Position numbers and translations under genes: made by a program. Source: Neodontobutis hainanensis (Eukaryota; Chordata; Actinopteri; Gobiiformes; Odontobutidae). Taken from it: 64,000 nucleotides of DNA. The stretch is from positions 15,547,501 through 15,611,500 of the forward strand of contig JALDNG010000022.1 in assembly GCA_024349245.1 (NCBI GenBank), read 5' to 3'. The notes beneath the pieces were generated by a model. The model worked only from the letters and a program-made list of their open reading frames with translations, ran no database searches and was not told the DNA's origin. Below, one piece after another: positions 57,401 through 64,000 of this stretch (position 1 is its first letter; every line of letters starts with the position of its first letter).

Positions 57401-60400
57401 CCCCGGCGGCGATCTTACGAGTGCGCACGACCTCTTTCAGGGCGACCAGCACCAGTTTGACCGGCAGGAACGCCACGCATTTGTAGAAGAGGTTGAGTGG
57501 GCAGTAGAAGATGAGGTACCTGTGACGGACGAGAGGGAGACACTGTGAATGAACTGAGGACGAGCAAAGGCAATCATCGCTGCTTCTATTTCACTGGTTT
57601 CTGACCTTTTTTATCACAGCTCACAGAAGAAATTTAAAAAAGCTAATCTTCCGGTTGACGATTTTTGACAGATTTATTAGCATATTGTAACAGAAATCTT
57701 CTGTGAATCAAACAAGACCTTAAGACGTCATATAGGCTGTATCATGGTGTCAACAAAGAAGTAATGTCTACCTGAGAAAGTGTAGCACAGAGAGCGTTTA
57801 ATGTCAGTTCTAAACTTCAGTTTGGTGTAATTATAATTTTGCAGAGGTTAAATTGGTCCGGTTTGACTTTTTATATAAAAAAAAAAACTGTAAAAGTCCC
57901 TAGGCTGCTGCTGGGGGAGAGTGATCTCTGAAACAAAGACGTCAAAAGATCCCTCCCATAATAAGCCTTTAAAGTCTTAGTGGTGCTGGAGATACCATCT
58001 ATGTGATTTGAAAATGATTGAAGCACTCAAAAACAACTAATCAATCCGTGAACCTGAAATGCTTTTTTTGTGAATGCACTTGATAATTGTATTAAATGAA
58101 TGGAGGATAAAACAGACTCTGATGATTTTCCTCACCAGACGGCCGAGGCCAGCAGGATGTGGCTGTTGTGTTGGAAATAGTCGACGGGGCTGTGTCCAAG
58201 CATAATGTCTGCCAGGATGTAGCTCCCAAAGCAGTAGAGCATGGCACAGAGCCACGAGGCCACGGGACTCCTGCGAGAGACCTCCACCGAGCCTGCAACA
58301 CAACCAGCACCACAAAAGGTCAGGGACAAGTAAGACGTGAGTCAAACAACACAAACACAAAACACACATAAGTCTTTTAAAGTTTAGAGGCTCCAGTTCA
58401 GTTCAGGAGCTGCACATATCACAAAGAATGACTTGTATTGCATTAACGCTACACTTTCCCATTTTTTAGACTTTTGTTTCTGTCAATCAACCAAAATGGT
58501 TCAAACTGAAAGAGTCCTGGTTCAGACCTGCTTAGTCCCGGTTTAGTCATGGTTCAGACCTGTTTAGTCCTGATGAGTCGCGGTTCAGACCTGTTTAGTC
58601 CCGGTTTAGTCATGGTTCAGACCTGTTTAGTCATGGTTCAGACCTGTTTAGTCATGGTTCAGACCTGTTTAGTCCTGGTTTATTCACGGTTTAGACCTGT
58701 TTAGTCCCGGTTTAGTCATGGTTCAGACCTGTTTAGTCATGGTTCACACCTGTTTAGTCATGGTTTAGTCATGGTTCAGACCTGTTTAGTCCTGGTTTAG
58801 TCATGGTTCAGACCTGTTTAGTCATGGTTCAGACCTGTTTAGTCCTGGTTTAGTCATGGTTCAGACCTGTTTAGTCATGGTTCAGACCTGTTTAGTCCTG
58901 GTTCAGACCTGTTTAGTCATGGTTTAGTCATGGTTCAGACCTGTTTAGTCCTGGTTTAGTCATGGTTCAGACCTGTTTAGTCCTGGTTTAGTCGCGGTTC
59001 AGACCTGTTTAGTCCCGGTTTAGTCATGGTTCAGACCTGTTTAGTCCTGGTTTAGTCGCGGTTCAGACCTGTTTAGTCCCGGTTTAGTCATGGTTCAGAC
59101 CTGTTTAGTCATGGTTCAGACCTGTTTAGTCATGGTTTAGTCATGGTTCAGACCTGTTTAGTCCTGGTTTAGTCATGGTTCAGACCTGTTTAGTCCTGGT
59201 TTAGTCGCGGTTCAGACCTGTTTAGTCCTGGTTTAGTCGCGGTTCAGACCTGTTTAGTCCCGGTTTAGTCACGGTTTAGACCTGTTTAGTCCTGGTTTAG
59301 TCGCGGTTCAGACCTGTTTAGTCCTGGTTTAGTCGCGGTTCAGACCTGTTTAGTCCCGGTTTAGTCATGGTTCAGACCTGTTTAGTCCTGGTTTAGTCAC
59401 GGTTCAGACCTGTTTAGTCATGGTTCAGACCTGTTTAGTCCTGGTTTAGTCGCGGTTCAGACCTGTTTAGTCCTGGTTTAGTCGCGGTTCAGACCTGTTT
59501 AGTCCCGGTTTAGTCACGGTTTAGACCTGTTTAGTCCTGGTTTAGTCGCGGTTCAGACCTGTTTAGTCCTGGTTTAGTCGCGGTTCAGACCTGTTTAGTC
59601 CCGGTTTAGTCATGGTTCAGACCTGTTTAGTCCTGGTTTAGTCACGGTTCAGACCTGTTTAGTCATGGTTCAGACCTGTTTAGTCCTGGTTTAGTCGCGG
59701 TTCAGACCTGTTTAGTCCTGGTTTAGTCGCGGTTCAGACCTGTTTAGTCCCGGTTTAGTCACGGTTTAGACCTGTTTAGTCCCGGTTTAGTCGCGGTTCA
59801 GACCTGTTTAGTCCCGGTTTAGTCGCGGTTCAGACCTGTTTAGTCCCGGTTTAGTCACGGTTCAGACCTGTTTAGTCCCGGTTTATTCACGGTTCAGACC
59901 TGTTTAGTCCTGGTTTAGTCACGGTTCAGACCTGTTTAGTCCTGGTTTAGTCACGGTTCAGACCTGTTTAGTCCTGGTTTAGTCACGGTTCAGACCTGTT
60001 CAGTCCTGGTTTATTCCTAGTATAATCTTTGATTCTGATTTAGCTTTTGCTTTGACGAGTGGAAGTTAGTCCAAAGCGTTAGATTTCTTTTTTCTGTAAA
60101 AGAGCATTCAGGTGCTTTTCAGGGGGATCTGGGGGGTTGCCACAACAAAGCAGTTCACATTAGTATCTTGGATATGTTTTTACACTGGATGCCCTTCCTG
60201 ACGCAAACATCTCCATATTTTTCCGGTACAGACTGGGACTGTGGCTCCCCAGGGTTGAACCACCCTTCTCCTGCACCAAACCCACCACAAAGATGTACAA
60301 ATAAAGAGCTATGTTCCCTTAGGACATTCTGAAATAAGGCCAGGTTAGACTGAATGTTTTCTGTATTAATCCCTGCAGGATAACGGGCAGTGATCTTTCA

Positions 60401-63400
60401 CAGTTACTATCAGAGGTGTCCTTGCGTCACTGTTTGCTGTATCTTGTCCACACCCAGAAGACCATTTCGGAGCACACCCCTGATAAAACATATCTGTACA
60501 GTAGACTAATATTGACACAGAAATCTGCAACCATATTTGAATTGGCTAATCACATTCAGCAGTCTTTACTATATTTGCAGTCTAGTCTACTGGTATTTTT
60601 TATAGAAATGTTTTATGTTATTAAATAGACAGTGGATGCATGCTTCTGATTGGCTGGCATGTTTAGTAAAAGGGTCATGTGACTTAAATGACTGTGTTCC
60701 AGAGGTGCTGAGTCAGTACAGTCTTTATGCTCAGAGAAAATTAATGCATGGCTTGAACTGTGGACAGTATTTTTAGATGTGAGCTACTCGAGGGATTTTT
60801 GTTACAAAACTATGCTAAACTCTCAGACCGTTTCTTATTTGTTCAGGCCCTGACATTTTATAATCATTATCTGACCTTATGGGTTATGTTAATTGTCTAG
60901 TTTTTCAAGTTCTTATAGAAACAAAAATTAAAATGGACCTGACTCGACAGAAATAAGTCAAAACTGAGGTAATCACACAAGTGCTCCCTTAAATCAAAAA
61001 ACAGTAACTCTAAGTCTCTTATCGATCCTTTTTACACAATGTAGCTTTTTTTAAAATTATTATTATTATTATTATCTTTTTTAGCACATACATGACAATT
61101 ACAATACACATTTAAAGTGGTATATAAAACAGTGAAGGTGCAAGAAGAGGCAAAAAACCCAACAGGCCTTATTTTAAAGAACTTAATACATAAAAATACA
61201 ATTTTGATAGACATTAATATCATAAATATTAAGAATATTGAGTTTGTAAAATAAAGAAAAATCATAAAAATGAAATTATGATGCCTTTGAGATATTTTGA
61301 CGGTTTCTTGACATAAAAAAAAAAAGACTAACCGCTCTAATATAGACACTTAAACTCCACTAGGTAACTTTGAGTGATAGAGCAGCTCACAGTCTTTGAG
61401 ATCTTAATCAACACAACTTTCCACTCCTCATATCTAAACAAGAAAGAAATCAATTCAACTCCAATAAGGCTGTGTGAGTCCTTTAGTAGAACTTTCCTTT
61501 GCATTTGACAGTCTTTTTAGCACAGTTCCTTCTAGTCTGTCGTCATGTATCTATATGAACTAGCCGCACTGTTCAGCGTGGCTGCATTGTTAGTGAAGTA
61601 CAGTAAATGCAGATATAAGCGCTGCACAAATCCCCAACAACAGGTGGAGGAGTGATCTCGCTGCTTAGCTCGAAGGCAACCTGATCCTGAGAAATATCAC
61701 CCTATAAATATACTGCTCTGCCTTCAGTGCAACTGTCAGGTCAGCCTTAACCTTTGACCCTCAACACTTGTCTCTCCGCTCGCTCCTCTCGGTTCACGTT
61801 GACCCCTGAAATCCCATTCAAAGAGAAGTGTGAACACAGAGCTGGAATATTCGCACAGAAGGAAATGGAGAGGGTTGTAAAAGCAGAGAGCAGCTCATTT
61901 GACTGGGAAATGTTCTCTGCTCTGAGGGAGGCACAGACATGGTGCACACCTTAAATCTAATTTTAAGTACAACCAAAGTGGAAACACAAACGTTAGTGCT
62001 CATTCTATAAATTGTAATGAAGTGATGTGTTAAGACTATTATATCTGGTTTTAAACTTTTTTATTAACTACTTTTCTAATAATCTGCAGCATATTTTGCG
62101 CTTTAATAAAGATCAACATACGTTGGTAATGGTTAGCCTTGTCTTTAGCTGCATATTAGTAAATGGTTTTGATAAACTTGGACTTGTTTGTGTAATAAAT
62201 TATTTATTATAGCTAAAACAAGCCTTATTATGTCGACATCTTTATGATGTAAGTAACTTTGACAGTTTGTAGAATGAAATGCAGAAGGTGTTCTTTTTCT
62301 GTCTCCAGTCTAGTCTTGTAACAAACATTTTAGTTGCTAGTAAATAACTTTGTTTGGGTGCTTAGATTTATCTAGATGTCTGCCCAGTCTACTTACTTTG
62401 TATGTAAGTGCGCTGCTTTTATTGTAGACCTCTTTCACATTGCTGTTTATCCTCATTGTTAATGTGTGTTAATGATCTAAAAAAATAAGTTAAAAGAGAT
62501 AACTCTCTGGATCCACCTCAGAGTCACATGATTAACATTATTAATAACACATGTCTCTCTCTCTAGGGTAAATATATAATACGTTTATCATACATTTAAA
62601 ACAAAAGTCTATATCAAGATAACACAATTGAATAATATAAGTTTATGGTCTTTTATAGAGTCTTCAGAGGCCCACTGACTGTTTTTAGACCTTCTTTTAG
62701 GACATGTCCTTGTATTCATTAACATTATTTGGGTCAGAAAAGTGAAATGTAAAAAGTAAATGTATATTTCACTATGAATGGCCCACACCTCTTGGATCTA
62801 CCTAGAGTCACGTGTTTAAGGTCAACATGTGGCTCTCCTGAGGTCACTGCCACTTTAAGATCACGTAACATCCTTTTGATTAAATACGAGATAGTATTTA
62901 TTTGTTTTCAAATTTGTTGACAAAAACGGATTTATTAAAGACTCTTCTTGTCTTCATCACTAAATTCAGACTTTGTAGAAGCAGCCGAGGGGCTTCAGAG
63001 GCCCACTGTCATCTATTTCAGGACTGGCTATTTATTACCTCAGTCTCTGGTATGTACAGACTTTCTATCAGGTTTCACCCTTCCTCACAGTGAGCTGCTC
63101 AAAGGACTTCAATCTTAAAAGAAAATGGAAGCATTACCAAAAACTGAGTGGTTTAATCCAGGCCAGCAGTTTCCTACACGAGGTCATGCTTTTGCACCAA
63201 GCAACAGCAGGAGGGCAACCCTTGTGTAACAGGTCATGCTTTATAAGGATACTCCTGATAATAACAAAGTCCCTGTAAGGATATCCCAGCAAGTGCAGCT
63301 TCTTACTGTTCAAAGCACATGCAATTGTTTAGGATTTCATTGAATACTGGCAAGTTCTTGCAGATTTGATGCAAAATGTTTGGATGGTATATTAGGAATG

Positions 63401-63657
63401 GTATCATTTGTTCAATGTATTTTGCAGAAATAGTGCACCTGCCAAAATATCTAAACCTGTTGTCCACAAGAATACATGTGGAATGTTGTTTTGAAATGAA
63501 CTCACAATAAAAATATAAGTAAATGTAACATACCTGGCTCATACTTGAGGTAGAGGATGGACACGATGTAATAAGCGAGATCAAACACAGGAAACATCCC
63601 CATTTTGGCGAAGGTTTGGGCAATTTCGCCCAAACTGAGCGCTGACAGCACTTCCAT
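54497..63657 (-). CDS. tmem38a: Trimeric intracellular cation channel type A (TRIC-A)
   Basis: Six exons: 63534-63657, 58136-58292, 57335-57519, 56485-56572, 55613-55730, 54497-54697 (stop TAG); 290 residues (human 299). N-terminus MEVLSALSLGEIAQTFAKMG, then hydrophobic segments FPVFDLAYYIVSILYLKYEP, VASWLCAMLYCFGSYILADI and SHILLASAVWYLIFYCPLNL. The conserved basic segment LKEVVRTRKIAAGVHHAHHA follows, then SGVALMSNFEQLLRGVWRPE and FPTKASLYGAILFTLQEAHI. The tail is basic and charged (LKSKEELSDGVRKRKAKKAE), as in mammalian TRIC-A. Known role: homotrimeric K+-permeable channel of the sarcoplasmic/endoplasmic reticulum giving counter-ion flow during Ca2+ release, mainly in muscle. All exon phases agree. 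The donor after exon 5 is GTTCGC, weaker than the consensus. Intron 1 (5.2 kb) contains a large minisatellite. Confidence 0.97.
58512..60018 (+). repeat. Large minisatellite in tmem38a intron 1
   Basis: About 1.5 kb built from two modules: GGTTCAGACCTGTTTAGTC and a shorter CCTGGTTTAGTC or CCCGGTTTAGTC, joined by ATGG, ACGG or GCGG variants. Several dozen units are present. From about 59170 a higher-order period of exactly 245 bases appears: the rare variant ACGGTTTAGA recurs at 59271, 59516 and 59761. The left part is dominated by TCATGG units, the right part by TCGCGG and TCACGG units. Confidence 0.97.
60180..60290 (+). repeat. Dispersed repeat fragment in tmem38a intron 1
   Basis: CTGGATGCCCTTCCTGACGC is a signature of a widespread teleost dispersed repeat. 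Only a short piece is preserved here. Confidence 0.5.
61048..61076 (+). repeat. (ATT)n microsatellite
   Basis: A short ATTATTATT tract in tmem38a intron 1, in AT-rich surroundings. Confidence 0.7.
62505..63030. repeat. Diverged tandem pair in tmem38a intron 1
   Basis: GGATCCACCTCAGAGTCACATG (62508) and later CTTCAGAGGCCCACTG (62662) recur in the same order as GGATCTACCTAGAGTCACGTG (62793) and CTTCAGAGGCCCACTG (62992). The spacing differs, so this is an old duplication with indels. Confidence 0.55.
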
Positions 63658-63862
63658 GTTGCTTTCTCGATCTCAGTCCTCGTTGTGTTGTTTTGGTGTT
63701 TATTTTTTAATCCAACTGCGCAGGGTGTATCTGGAGACCCCCCACAGCCCAGTCCTCGCTCCTCGCTCCGTTTCTCCACCAAAGCGCTTGAGACACTCAA
63801 GTCGTCCTATTAATACCGCTCATGTCCCCCTCGCAGCTCACAGCAGCATCGCCTTGTGCTGC

Positions 63863-63887
63863 CAGCTGCTCGTCTCGGTGTCAGCTG
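63863..63887. promoter_or_regulatory. Paired CAGCTG E-boxes upstream of tmem38a
   Basis: Two CAGCTG palindromes at 63863-63868 and 63882-63887 lie about 205-230 bases upstream of the tmem38a ATG. CAGCTG is the core preferred by MyoD-type factors, which would suit the muscle role of TRIC-A. Function is inferred only. Confidence 0.4.
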
Positions 63888-64000
63888 CTGCTTCAAGAAA
63901 AACGCGTCAAACGAAAGGCAGCAGGCAACGTGCGTCTGTCTCTTTTATAAACAACGCATTACGCACAAGAAACAGATCTGAGGCGTCACTGCATCGTGCA

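Noticed and set aside
58512..60018. CRISPR-like array
   Set aside because: Units are directly adjacent without unique spacers, in a vertebrate intron; it is a minisatellite.
63303..63800. A 165-residue minus-strand ORF
   Set aside because: It overlaps tmem38a exon 1 in another frame. The exon frame matches TRIC-A over its whole length, while this ORF matches nothing.

Overview
The window is a piece of a teleost fish genome. Genes are split by many short introns with GT-AG signals, and introns and intergenic DNA are filled with fish-type mobile elements (RTE-like, L2-like and I-like LINEs, hAT-like DNA elements, a solo LTR). Protein-coding exons match vertebrate families. Six genes are visible. 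I joined exons by hand by requiring splice signals, matching intron phases and family-like protein sequence.

Layout: (1) 367-4560, plus strand: the 3' part of a type I cytokine receptor, most like IL12RB1. (2) 6206-17274, minus strand: one multi-domain GIMAP8-like immune GTPase of about 1200 residues. It has a long C-terminal coiled coil, ends in a CaaX-like tetrapeptide, carries a one-base frameshift in one exon, and has a 5.6 kb intron holding transposons nested inside transposons. (3) 17.6-20.9 kb: two LINE fragments. (4) 21052-24083, plus: klhl26. (5) 25836-35529, plus: crtc1 in 14 exons, including an AT-AC intron with U12-type signals. (6) 40584-51498, minus: comp (thrombospondin-5) in 19 exons, with a TATA box. 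(7) 54497-63657, minus: tmem38a (TRIC-A) in 6 exons; its first intron holds a 1.5 kb minisatellite with a 245-bp higher-order period.

The order klhl26-crtc1-comp equals human 19p13.11, and IL12RB1 and TMEM38A also lie on human 19p13.1, so this is a conserved syntenic block with local rearrangement; the GIMAP gene is an addition. The genes do not form an operon and have separate roles: cytokine signalling, lymphocyte-type GTPase, ubiquitin ligase adaptor, CREB coactivator, cartilage/tendon matrix, and sarcoplasmic reticulum cation channel.

The most unusual items are the CpG-decay pattern and 245-bp superrepeat of the minisatellite, the AT-AC intron of crtc1, the multi-domain GIMAP with its prenylation motif, frameshift and 25-bp perfect hairpin just after the stop codon, and the four-level transposon nest. 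I found no CRISPR array, tRNA or rRNA gene, and no clearly new molecular system.
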